Positions 16,384 through 23,866 of a stretch of DNA of 64,000 bases are shown piece after piece. Under the pieces are notes generated by a model. That model was not told the DNA's origin, made no database searches, and was given only the letters and a program-made list of their open reading frames with translations. The position numbers and the translations under genes were made by a program. Source of the DNA: Aureibaculum flavum (GTDB taxonomy: Bacteria > Bacteroidota > Bacteroidia > Flavobacteriales > Flavobacteriaceae); contig NZ_JAEHFJ010000001.1 in the NCBI RefSeq assembly GCF_016406085.1, positions 186,001 through 250,000 on the forward strand, read 5' to 3'. Within the stretch, counting starts at the first letter, position 1, and every line of letters begins with the position of its first letter.

Positions 16384-19046
16384 TGCAAGAAGAAGAAGAA
16401 ATCCAACCCGAAAATAATCAAGAAAACCTTTCAGATGAAACCATTACTAAGGTTTCAGGCATGTACAAAGATTGGTTTTTAGACTATGCCTCCTATGTAA
16501 TATTAGAACGTGCGGTACCTGCCATTGATGATGGTTTAAAACCCGTGCAACGCCGTATTATGCAGTCTATGAAAGATTTAGACGACGGCCGTTACAATAA
16601 AGTTGCCAATTTAGTGGGACACACCATGCAGTACCACCCTCATGGAGATGCTAGTATTGCCGATGCCATGGTACAATTAGGCCAAAAAGAATTACTTATT
16701 GACATGCAAGGAAACTGGGGTAATATCCTTACTGGAGATAGAGCTGCAGCTTCAAGATATATAGAAGCCCGTTTGTCAAAATTTGCCTTAGAAGTTGTTT
16801 TTAATCCGAAAACTACCGAATGGCAATCTTCTTATGATGGTCGTAGAAAAGAACCTATTGATTTACCCGTTAAATTCCCGCTATTATTAGCACAAGGAGC
16901 TGAAGGTATTGCCGTAGGTCTATCAACAAAAATACTACCCCATAACTTTAACGAACTTATTGATGCCTCTATAAAACATCTAAAAGGAAAAAGCTTTGTA
17001 CTTCTACCCGATTTTTTAACAGGTGGTATTGCGGATATCACTAATTATAACGAAGGCAAACGAGGCGGTAAAGTTAGAGTGCGTTCTAAAATATCTCAAT
17101 TTGACAAAAACACGCTAGTTATCAACGAAATACCTTTTGGTACTACAACCTCTTCTTTAATAGATTCTGTACTTAAAGCCAATGACAAGGGCAAAATAAA
17201 AATAAAGAAAATTGAAGATAATACAGCCGCTGCAGTTGAAATATTAGTGCATTTACCTAATGGCGTTTCACCTGACAAAACGATAGATGCTCTTTATGCC
17301 TTTACCAATTGTGAGGTTTCCATTTCGCCACTTTGCTGTATCATTGAAAATAATAAACCCATTTTTATTGGGGTTCATGAAATGTTACGTAAATCTACCG
17401 ACCATACAGTAGCATTATTAAAACAAGAACTTGAAATTCAACTTCAAGAATTAGAAGAACAATGGCATTTTGCTTCATTAGAACGTATTTTTATTGAAAA
17501 CAGAATCTATCGCGACATTGAAGAGGAAGAAACATGGAAAGGTGTAATTGCTGCCATAGACAAAGGCTTAAAACCACATACAAAACATTTAAAACGGAAA
17601 GTTACTGAAGAAGACATTGTTCGTTTAACGGAAATTAGAATTAAAAAAATATCAAAATTTGATATTGACAAGGCCAAACAGTTTATTGAAAGTTTAGAAG
17701 AAAAAATTGCTGAAGTAAAACATCATTTAGCAAACCTAATCACTTTTGCCATTGATTACTTTAAGAATTTAAAGGAAAAATACGGCAAAGACAAGGACCG
17801 TAAAACGGAAATCAGAATCTTTGAAGACATTGTAGCCACTAAGGTCGCTATGAAAAATGCAAAGCTTTATGTGAACCGAAAAGAAGGCTTTTTTGGAACT
17901 TCTTTACGTAAAGATGAATTTGTAGCTGACTGTGCGGATATTGATGATATAATCGTTTTCCTAGAAGATGGTAGAATGGTAGTGTCAAAAATCGATTCTA
18001 AAACGTTTGTAGGTAAAAACATTATCCATATTGCTGTTTTTAAGAAAAAAGACAAGCGTACGGTGTACAATATGATTTATCGTGACGGTAAAGCGGGTTC
18101 TACCTATATGAAGCGTTTTTCTGTTACCAGTATTACCAGAGACAAAGATTACGACCTCACCGCTGGCACCAAAGGCTCTACTGTACTTTATTTCTCAGCC
18201 AACCCAAATGGTGAAGCAGAAGTAGTGATGGTGTATTTAAGAGCCTTAGGCAACGTTAAAAAACTGAAATGGGACATTGATTTCGCCGATTTAGCCATAA
18301 AAGGTCGCAGTAGTAAAGGGAATACCGTTACAAAACATGCCGTTAAAAAAATAGAGCTTAAAGAAAAAGGAATATCCACATTAAAACCACGTAAAATATG
18401 GTTTGATGATACCGTACAACGTTTAAATGTTGAAAATAGAGGTGATTTACTAGGTGAGTTTACTGCCGAAGATCGTTTATTGATTATTACACAATCGGGT
18501 ACTGTAAAAACCATTATGCCTGAACTCTCTGCTCATTTTGATGATGACATGATTATCCTTGAAAAATGGATTCCGAACAAACCTATTTCTGCTATTCATT
18601 ATGATGGTGAAAAAGAACGCTATTATGTCAAACGTTTTATGATTGACAATCCAAACAAGGAAGAAATATTCATTTCAGAACATGCAAAATCGCAACTTGA
18701 AATTGTAGCTACTGATTTTAGACCCATTGCAGAAGTTATTTTCTCAAAACGGGCCTTAGAAAATGAAACGGTAAACTTTGAAGAATTTATTGCGGTAAAA
18801 GGCATTAAGGCAATTGGAAATCAATTAACTACAGATAAAATAAAACAAGTTAATTTACTAGAGCCGCTACCCTATTTAGAGCCCGAAGTAAATACGGTTG
18901 AAGTGGTTGAAGAAGAAGAAATAGACAACGAAACAGAAGCTACTACCCCCATAAAAGACACTGAAAAACCAGCTACTAAAGAAACAAAAGAAGACACTAA
19001 TAATGATGGTGACGATGATGATGATGGGCAAATAACGTTGTTTTAG
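16383..19046 (+). CDS. parC: DNA topoisomerase IV subunit A
   Basis: An 887-residue cleavage and religation subunit. The catalytic Tyr126 lies in AAASRYIEARLSK, and the preceding quinolone-region helix reads YHPHGDASIADAMVQLGQ. The position equivalent to the usual quinolone-resistance Ser is Ala90 and the acidic position is Asp94, which I believe is the ordinary state in this phylum. A coiled-coil gate (about 330-460) precedes a C-terminal beta-pinwheel with degenerate repeats. The last 60 residues are a Glu/Asp-rich tail ending GDDDDDGQITLF. It starts within the parE stop (TAATG). A gene-free accessory stretch follows its stop. Confidence 0.93.
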   Translation: MQEEEEIQPENNQENLSDETITKVSGMYKDWFLDYASYVILERAVPAIDDGLKPVQRRIMQSMKDLDDGRYNKVANLVGHTMQYHPHGDASIADAMVQLGQKELLIDMQGNWGNILTGDRAAASRYIEARLSKFALEVVFNPKTTEWQSSYDGRRKEPIDLPVKFPLLLAQGAEGIAVGLSTKILPHNFNELIDASIKHLKGKSFVLLPDFLTGGIADITNYNEGKRGGKVRVRSKISQFDKNTLVINEIPFGTTTSSLIDSVLKANDKGKIKIKKIEDNTAAAVEILVHLPNGVSPDKTIDALYAFTNCEVSISPLCCIIENNKPIFIGVHEMLRKSTDHTVALLKQELEIQLQELEEQWHFASLERIFIENRIYRDIEEEETWKGVIAAIDKGLKPHTKHLKRKVTEEDIVRLTEIRIKKISKFDIDKAKQFIESLEEKIAEVKHHLANLITFAIDYFKNLKEKYGKDKDRKTEIRIFEDIVATKVAMKNAKLYVNRKEGFFGTSLRKDEFVADCADIDDIIVFLEDGRMVVSKIDSKTFVGKNIIHIAVFKKKDKRTVYNMIYRDGKAGSTYMKRFSVTSITRDKDYDLTAGTKGSTVLYFSANPNGEAEVVMVYLRALGNVKKLKWDIDFADLAIKGRSSKGNTVTKHAVKKIELKEKGISTLKPRKIWFDDTVQRLNVENRGDLLGEFTAEDRLLIITQSGTVKTIMPELSAHFDDDMIILEKWIPNKPISAIHYDGEKERYYVKRFMIDNPNKEEIFISEHAKSQLEIVATDFRPIAEVIFSKRALENETVNFEEFIAVKGIKAIGNQLTTDKIKQVNLLEPLPYLEPEVNTVEVVEEEEIDNETEATTPIKDTEKPATKETKEDTNNDGDDDDDGQITLF

Positions 19047-19571
19047 TGCATTAAAATCGTTTTTATAAAAAAAATACATAACGGATGTAAACACTCCCAA
19101 AGCATCGGGACGTTTAGCTAGCCATACAAGCTAATTAAACGCATTGCGTTTATACAATTGTTAATAGTCATTAATTCGGAGGTTCGTAAAATCCAATGGT
19201 TATGGAGAGTAATAAGATGTAAAATAACCGTGAAATTGATAAAGAAAAGGGATTACCTTCACCCACACTGACTTTAGATTCAGGGAATCGAGTAAATCCT
19301 GATTTACAATCGTTTCACGATATAAAGTCGAACTGAGTTCAAGGTACTGTTTTATTATGACAAAGTCAAGTTTATTGGTCTTTACAGTCTTCCTCTCTAC
19401 GTTTTTTAGCTCTAGCTAAAATCCATAGAGGCGAAGTTATTTTACTTACTAACTCAAAGGAAACTGCCTTTGAGTTCCGATTAACAACAACTAACACTAT
19501 GTAAAGAGAATAAAACTAACGTTTTACTATCTTTACACATACATTGTGCGTCATATAAAACCAAACAGAAA
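19047..19571. other. Gene-free 525-bp stretch with several hairpins, left edge of the accessory block
   Basis: No convincing gene is present. Palindromic segments seen: TCCCAAAGCATCGGGA at 19095-19110; arms 19111-19119 with 19129-19141; AAACGCATTGCGTTT around 19137-19151; nested arms 19389-19401 with 19423-19436 enclosing TTTAGCT/AGCTAAA; a perfect 10-bp stem 19451-19460 with 19467-19476; and a 19-base imperfect pair around GTAAAG/CTTTAC (about 19499-19540) that ends in ACATTGTGCG. The last is an attC-like end resembling the element after the next gene. A minus-strand frame of about 60 codons is open here without a start codon and may be a gene remnant. Confidence 0.5.
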
Positions 19572-20621
19572 ATGAAGATTTTATTTTTAACATTATGGGC
19601 AATTTTATCTGTTTCTTGTAATTCCCAAGAGAAGAAAGTGGAAAATGCCGAAATTGAAAATGTAATCGGACAAACAAATGCTACTCAAATTGGAGAATAT
19701 GTAGTGGAAACATTTCAAGACTCAAAAGAAAATCTTTGGTTCGGAACTTTAGAAAAAGGAGTTGCAAAATATAATGGAAACAATTTAACCTATTTGACAA
19801 CAAAAGACGGGTTGCCAAGTAATCGAATTGTAAATATCATAGAAGATAAATCAGGGAACTTATGGTTCGGAACAGGTGCTGGACTATCAAAATTTGACGG
19901 GAAGACATTTACCAACTATTCTGAAAAAGATGGACTTTGTAGTGATATGATAAGCAATGTATTTATAGATAGCAAACAAAACCTATGGATTGGGACTTGG
20001 GGTGGAGTTTGTAAGTTTGACGGAACTCGATTTGAAAATTTTCCAATCCCCTATCCGAAAATAGAAACCAAAATTAACCAAGACACAAAAGATTGGACAA
20101 CCTCAATCACAGAAGATTCAAAAGGGAATATTTGGTTTGGAAGAGACGGTTATGGAGCCACCAAATTTGATGGAAATTCTTTTACGCATTTAACAACAAA
20201 GGAAGGTTTGAACTCAAATAATGTTCAATCAATTGCATCAGATAAAGAAGGAAACATTTGGATTGGAACAAGAGTAGCGGAAAAAGATAATGCAGATACC
20301 AAAAAACGAATTGGAGAAGGCGGTCTAAACAAATATGATGGCAATAAAATCATTCATTTTTCCGAAATCAACGGACTAAATGAAAGTGATGTATTCGCAG
20401 TTTTCAAAGACAACTCGAACAGTTTATGGATTGGTACAACAAGTAACGGTGTTTACAGTTACACAAACAATGAGTTCGTAAATTACAAAGTTCCAACTTC
20501 GACAATGAGTTTTTTAAGAGATATAAATGGAAAAATTTGGTTAGGCTCTGCAGGTGGATTATATACGATTGACAAAGACGGAGAAGTAATAAATGTAATG
20601 ACAAATGGACCTTGGAATTAA
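19572..20621 (+). CDS. Beta-propeller lipoprotein (two-component regulator propeller repeats)
   Basis: A 349-residue lipoprotein (MKILFLTLWAILSVSC, lipobox SVSC) built from about seven repeats of the regulator-propeller type. Each has D-x-x-G-N-L/I-W-F/I-G-T followed by GL/GV-x-K-F/Y-D/N-G and a KDGL turn (for example ENLWFGTLEKGVAKYNGN, GNLWFGTGAGLSKFDGK, QNLWIGTWGGVCKFDG, GNIWIGTRVAE). Such propellers usually form the sensor half of hybrid two-component proteins. Here the protein ends after the propeller with no kinase, so it is a stand-alone surface or periplasmic binding protein. Palindromic attC-like elements flank both sides. Codons such as GGA and CGA are more frequent than in neighbours, which suggests transfer. 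The ligand is unknown. Confidence 0.85.
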   Translation: MKILFLTLWAILSVSCNSQEKKVENAEIENVIGQTNATQIGEYVVETFQDSKENLWFGTLEKGVAKYNGNNLTYLTTKDGLPSNRIVNIIEDKSGNLWFGTGAGLSKFDGKTFTNYSEKDGLCSDMISNVFIDSKQNLWIGTWGGVCKFDGTRFENFPIPYPKIETKINQDTKDWTTSITEDSKGNIWFGRDGYGATKFDGNSFTHLTTKEGLNSNNVQSIASDKEGNIWIGTRVAEKDNADTKKRIGEGGLNKYDGNKIIHFSEINGLNESDVFAVFKDNSNSLWIGTTSNGVYSYTNNEFVNYKVPTSTMSFLRDINGKIWLGSAGGLYTIDKDGEVINVMTNGPWN

Positions 20622-20635
20622 AAAAAATACGAACG

Positions 20636-20764
20636 CACTACAATGTATATAAAAAATAGGCGGATTAGTCCTAAAGTCAAAGGTTTTAGATCGTATCAAG
20701 CTTTGTGCTTAACCGAAAGTTTCGTGCTTCTAAATCGCTTATTTTTCATATACTAAACGTTGTG
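20636..20764. repeat. attC-like imperfect palindrome after the propeller gene
   Basis: Arms 20636-20668 and 20730-20764 are imperfect inverted repeats. The inner part TATATAAAAAATAGGCGGA pairs with its counterpart TTATTTTTCATATA, about 18 of 23 matches, and the ends CACTAC/GTTGTG also pair. The 60-base centre contains TTGTGCTTAACCGAAAG. The right edge reads AACGTTGTGG. The size (about 130 bp), the position directly after a stop codon and the related end before 19572 resemble integron recombination sites. No integrase is in the window. Confidence 0.5.
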
Positions 20765-20790
20765 GTTAATACCGAAAACCCAGAAACCGA

Positions 20791-21585
20791 ATGAATAAAA
20801 CAGTATTTGAAATTACCAAAATGGACTGTCCTTCAGAGGAAAATCTTATCCGAATGAAATTGGACGGAATTTCAAGTATTGCGAATTTGGACTTTGACAT
20901 TCCGAATCGAAAATTGACTGTTTTCCACAGCGAAGAAATTGACCAAATCGAAAGGTCTGTTATCGAACTGAATTTAGGCGGAAAAAAAATATCGACTGAA
21001 CATACCGACCAAACGGAATTTAAAGAAAATGAAAACCAAAAAAAGCTACTTTGGTCAGTACTTATAATAAATTTCTGCTTTTTTATTATCGAAATGACAA
21101 CAGGAATTATCTCAAAATCGATGGGACTTGTTGCAGATAGTTTGGATATGCTTGCCGATAGTTTTGTTTACGGAATTAGTTTGTTTGCGGTTGGCGGAAC
21201 TGTAATTAAGAAAAAAAGAATTGCAAAACTTGCTGGATATTTTCAAATCACACTTGCTATTATTGGATTTGTAGAAGTTTTAAGGAGATTTTTCGGAGAC
21301 GAGAAACTTCCGAATTTTTCGACAATGATTATCGTTTCGATTTTTGCACTTATCGCAAACGGAATTTGTCTTTATATTTTACAAAAGTCAAAAAGTAAAG
21401 AAGAAGCACATATGAAAGCGAGTATGATTTTCACTTCAAATGATGTGATCATTAATTTAGGTGTAATTATCGCAGGAGTTTTAGTAAATTGGTTGAGTTC
21501 AAGTAAACCTGATTTGATTATCGGAACAATTGTTTTTATTTTGGTAATTCAAGGTGCATTTAGAATATTGAAATTAAGTAAATAA
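20791..21585 (+). CDS. Cation-diffusion-facilitator-like transporter with N-terminal HMA-like domain
   Basis: A 264-residue protein. Residues 1-65 resemble a ferredoxin-fold metal-binding domain (EITKMDCPSEENLIRMKLDG), but only one Cys of the usual CxxC is present. From about 85 there are six predicted membrane spans in the CDF arrangement, with GLVADSLDMLADSFVYGISL as TM2 (DxxxD retained). TM5 (MIFTSNDVIINLGVIIAG) keeps Asp, but the usual His four residues earlier is Phe. It probably moves a divalent or soft metal ion across the inner membrane, possibly with altered specificity. It has no C-terminal cytosolic CDF domain. It lies in the accessory block directly after the attC-like element. 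Confidence 0.8.
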   Translation: MNKTVFEITKMDCPSEENLIRMKLDGISSIANLDFDIPNRKLTVFHSEEIDQIERSVIELNLGGKKISTEHTDQTEFKENENQKKLLWSVLIINFCFFIIEMTTGIISKSMGLVADSLDMLADSFVYGISLFAVGGTVIKKKRIAKLAGYFQITLAIIGFVEVLRRFFGDEKLPNFSTMIIVSIFALIANGICLYILQKSKSKEEAHMKASMIFTSNDVIINLGVIIAGVLVNWLSSSKPDLIIGTIVFILVIQGAFRILKLSK

Positions 21586-21713
21586 AAGAAGTACTGTGGT
21601 AAAAAAACTTAAGTCGTATAGAATTAATTGCTTACAAAGTCCGTGACTTCGAAATTTCTCCCGCAATGTCAAGATAGTTTTAATTTGCTAACTTTAGTGC
21701 TCAACCAAGTAAC

Positions 21714-22112
21714 ATGACCTTAAAAGAAAGATTAGAATTTTGTAATATATGTGAAAATCGAAATATTGACATGAAAGTTGGGCTTAAATGTAATTTAACA
21801 AATAAGAAGCCTGAATTTGAGAATACATGTGAGTTTTTTATAAAAGACGAAAAAGAAGCCGAAAGAAAATTAAAACTTAAATTGGACGCCACTGGAACTT
21901 CCAGAAGTCAGAATGGTTCATTAGTTCCATCAAATAACATTAACTATGGAGTTTTCTTAACCATAGCTGGAATTCTCGTATTATTACTATTATCTCCTTT
22001 ATTTGGAGCAATAATTTTAACAGGTGGAATTTCATTTTTAATGAGAGGCTATTCACAGAAAAAAATCTTAGCTAAAAATAAATCATTTAACGAAAAGTTG
22101 AATGAAAAATAA
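21714..22112 (+). CDS. Small membrane protein with an N-terminal four-cysteine domain
   Basis: A 132-residue protein. The N-terminal 45 residues carry four cysteines (CNICENRN, GLKCNL, FENTCEFFIKDE) in a CxxC-x15-C-x13-C arrangement that looks like a small zinc- or disulfide-stabilised domain seen at the start of several flavobacterial membrane proteins. A charged linker (EKEAERKLKLKL) precedes two close hydrophobic spans (about 80-113), followed by a lysine-rich C-terminus. Function is unknown. The start ATG at 21714 is the first in frame. It follows the transporter by 128 bp and precedes the TPR gene by 27 bp. Confidence 0.65.
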   Translation: MTLKERLEFCNICENRNIDMKVGLKCNLTNKKPEFENTCEFFIKDEKEAERKLKLKLDATGTSRSQNGSLVPSNNINYGVFLTIAGILVLLLLSPLFGAIILTGGISFLMRGYSQKKILAKNKSFNEKLNEK

Positions 22113-22139
22113 AAACATTACCCGCTATTATAAAATAAA

Positions 22140-22598
22140 ATGCCAGAACTAGAAGATAAAACGTATTTAGAAATTCAAGACTTAAGTGCAAAAGGTGATC
22201 GTCTAGCTGAAGAGGGAAATTTTAGCTCAGCATTAGAAAATTATTGGAAAGCATTTGATTTAGTCCCTGAACCGAAAACAGATTGGGATACCACAACCTG
22301 GATTTTAACTGCTATTGGCGATTCCAATTTTCTTGGAAATGACTTCCAAGCAGGAGTTGATAACCTTTCTAACGCAATGCATTGTCCAGATGCAATTGGT
22401 AATCCATTTATTCATTTACGCCTAGGTCAATGTCAATTGGAGATTGGAAATCTAGACCGTGCCACTGATGAGTTAACCAGAGCCTATGCCCTTGAAGGTG
22501 AAGCATTTTTCTCAAAAGAAGCCCCTAAGTACATAGAGTTTTTAAAGACTCGAATTGATACTATTCCTCCCAAGAAAAAACCGTGGTGGAAAAGATAA
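22140..22598 (+). CDS. TPR-repeat protein
   Basis: A 152-residue soluble protein with two to three tetratricopeptide-like helix pairs (GDRLAEEGNFSSALENYWKA at 18-37, GDSNFLGNDFQAGVDNLSNA near 61-80, LGQCQLEIGNLDRATDELTR near 100-120), no signal peptide and a basic C-terminus (PPKKKPWWKR). It closely resembles short TPR proteins of Bacteroidota and Bacilli that are often encoded beside polymorphic toxins. No toxin is recognisable here, so an immunity role is only a possibility. It ends the plus-strand accessory block and converges on the thioredoxin-like gene. Confidence 0.72.
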   Translation: MPELEDKTYLEIQDLSAKGDRLAEEGNFSSALENYWKAFDLVPEPKTDWDTTTWILTAIGDSNFLGNDFQAGVDNLSNAMHCPDAIGNPFIHLRLGQCQLEIGNLDRATDELTRAYALEGEAFFSKEAPKYIEFLKTRIDTIPPKKKPWWKR

Positions 22599-22618
22599 AA
22601 AAAAGAGCTTTCAAACAA

Positions 22619-23182
22619 CTAAACCTCACGCTTCCATTTAATACCACACCCAATACTAGGTTTTTGAATTGCGTTATTATTTTCACCTTCCAACAAACAA
22701 TCTATAGCATTACGTAAATCTACACCAGTCACTTCTACTCCATTTCCAGGTCTAGATTCGTCTAACTGTCCACGATAGGTCAATTTTAAATCATCATTAA
22801 ATAGATAAATGTCAGGTGTACAGGCGGCATCATAGACTTTTGCTACTTCCTGAGTTTCATCATATAAATACGGAAAAGGATACCCTTCTGTTTTTGCTAA
22901 CTTTTTCATTAAATCTGGAGCATCTTGTGGGTAATTCTCCACATCATTAGCAGAAATGGCTACAAAAGAGATACCTTTTGAGTTATAATCATTCGCAATC
23001 TTAACTAATTCCTCATTGATATGGATCACAAACGGACAATGATTGCAAATAAAGAAAATAACTGTCCCTTTATTACCTTTCAGATTGCTTAAAGACATCG
23101 TTTTATCACTAATCGTATCTAGCAATTTAAAGTCGGGTGCTTTGGTTCCTAAAGGAATCATATTTGAAGCTGTTCTCGCCAT
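22619..23182 (-). CDS. Thioredoxin-like (AhpC/TSA-type) protein
   Basis: A 187-residue cytosolic protein with a peroxiredoxin-like thioredoxin fold: TKAPDFKLLDTISDKTMSLS, then GTVIFFICNHCPFVIHINEE with a CNHC redox pair, FVAISANDVENYPQDAP, PYLYDETQEVAKVY and ACTPDIYLFN with the cis-Pro loop. This subfamily (thioredoxin family with CxxCP before a helix) is widespread and poorly characterised. It may act as a thiol oxidoreductase or peroxidase. The ATG at 23182 follows an intergenic repeat element. Convergent with the TPR gene, 20 bp between stops. Confidence 0.85.
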   Translation of the reverse strand: MARTASNMIPLGTKAPDFKLLDTISDKTMSLSNLKGNKGTVIFFICNHCPFVIHINEELVKIANDYNSKGISFVAISANDVENYPQDAPDLMKKLAKTEGYPFPYLYDETQEVAKVYDAACTPDIYLFNDDLKLTYRGQLDESRPGNGVEVTGVDLRNAIDCLLEGENNNAIQKPSIGCGIKWKREV

Positions 23183-23283
23183 TTTTTTTTAGAATTTATA
23201 TCAAAAGAATCTATATTATATTTGTAGTTTTACATTACTAAAATTTTGTTACAGGTTTAGCATTGTATTTGGTTAATGAATCG

Positions 23284-23426
23284 GTTCTCGATACATTTTT
23301 AATTTTAACCCAACAATTGGGTGAAAATAAAAAACACTCGAACGGACGATAGCTTTATACTTCAACCAAACGTCAGTTCGAGTATTTTCTTCGAAATGAC
23401 AGTGTAGAGGAAAATGTATCGAGAAC
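23284..23426. repeat. Intergenic palindromic element with TTCTCGATACA ends
   Basis: This gene-free stretch (23183-23487) holds a nested inverted repeat. The outer arms GTTCTCGATACATTTT (23284-23299) and its exact complement (23411-23426) match over 16 bases. The inner arms ACTCGAACGGACG (23336-23348) and CGTCAGTTCGAGT (23371-23383) differ at two positions. The same TTCTCGATACA and ACTCGAA-x-GACGG words recur at 26862-27310, so it is a dispersed non-coding element. Otherwise I see only AT-rich DNA here. Confidence 0.7.
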
Positions 23427-23487
23427 AGTTTTTGTTCTATTAAAACATTAGCAATAACCCACAACAAAGTATAAAATTAATGAAAAT

Positions 23488-23826
23488 ATGTCAGACATCA
23501 TATCTTTTGAAGACTTCACTAAAGTAGACATCAGAACAGGTACTATTATTGAAGTAAACTACTTTCCAAAAGCCAAAAAACCCGCGTATCAGCTTACTAT
23601 AGATTTTGGAAAATTAGGTGTTAAAAAATCTAGTGCACAGATAACAGAGCTCTATTCAAAAGAAGACTTACTCAATAGACAAATTACTGCCGTTGTCAAC
23701 TTTAAACCGAAACAAATTGCCAATTTTATCAGTGAATGTTTAGTGCTAGGTATAGAAAACAATAATAAAGAAGTTGTACTTCTAAAATCATCTACAAAAA
23801 CCATTAACGGAACACCTGTTAATTAA
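23488..23826 (+). CDS. CsaA-like tRNA-binding domain protein
   Basis: A 112-residue protein consisting of a single OB-fold tRNA-binding domain of the EMAP-II/CsaA type: FEDFTKVDIRTGTIIEV, PKAKKPAYQLTIDFG, SSAQITELYSKEDLLNRQI, VVNFKPKQIANFISECLVLG. CsaA of Bacillus is described as a secretion-related chaperone that binds tRNA-like structures. The length fits CsaA (about 110 aa), and the stand-alone domain excludes a methionyl-tRNA synthetase fragment. Start ATG at 23488. The oxidoreductase gene begins 40 nt after the stop and may be co-transcribed. Confidence 0.88.
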   Translation: MSDIISFEDFTKVDIRTGTIIEVNYFPKAKKPAYQLTIDFGKLGVKKSSAQITELYSKEDLLNRQITAVVNFKPKQIANFISECLVLGIENNNKEVVLLKSSTKTINGTPVN

Positions 23827-23866
23827 AAAATCAAAAATTTCACATTCCACTATTTTTAGAAACAAA

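Noticed and set aside
16383-19046. Quinolone-resistance change in ParC (Ala90 at the Ser position)
   Set aside because: HPHGDAS is, to my knowledge, the ordinary sequence in Bacteroidota ParC, so it is not evidence of acquired resistance.
19357-19419. 20-codon frame that looks like a signal peptide (MTKSSLLVF...)
   Set aside because: It stops directly after the hydrophobic part, inside a palindrome, so no mature protein can follow.
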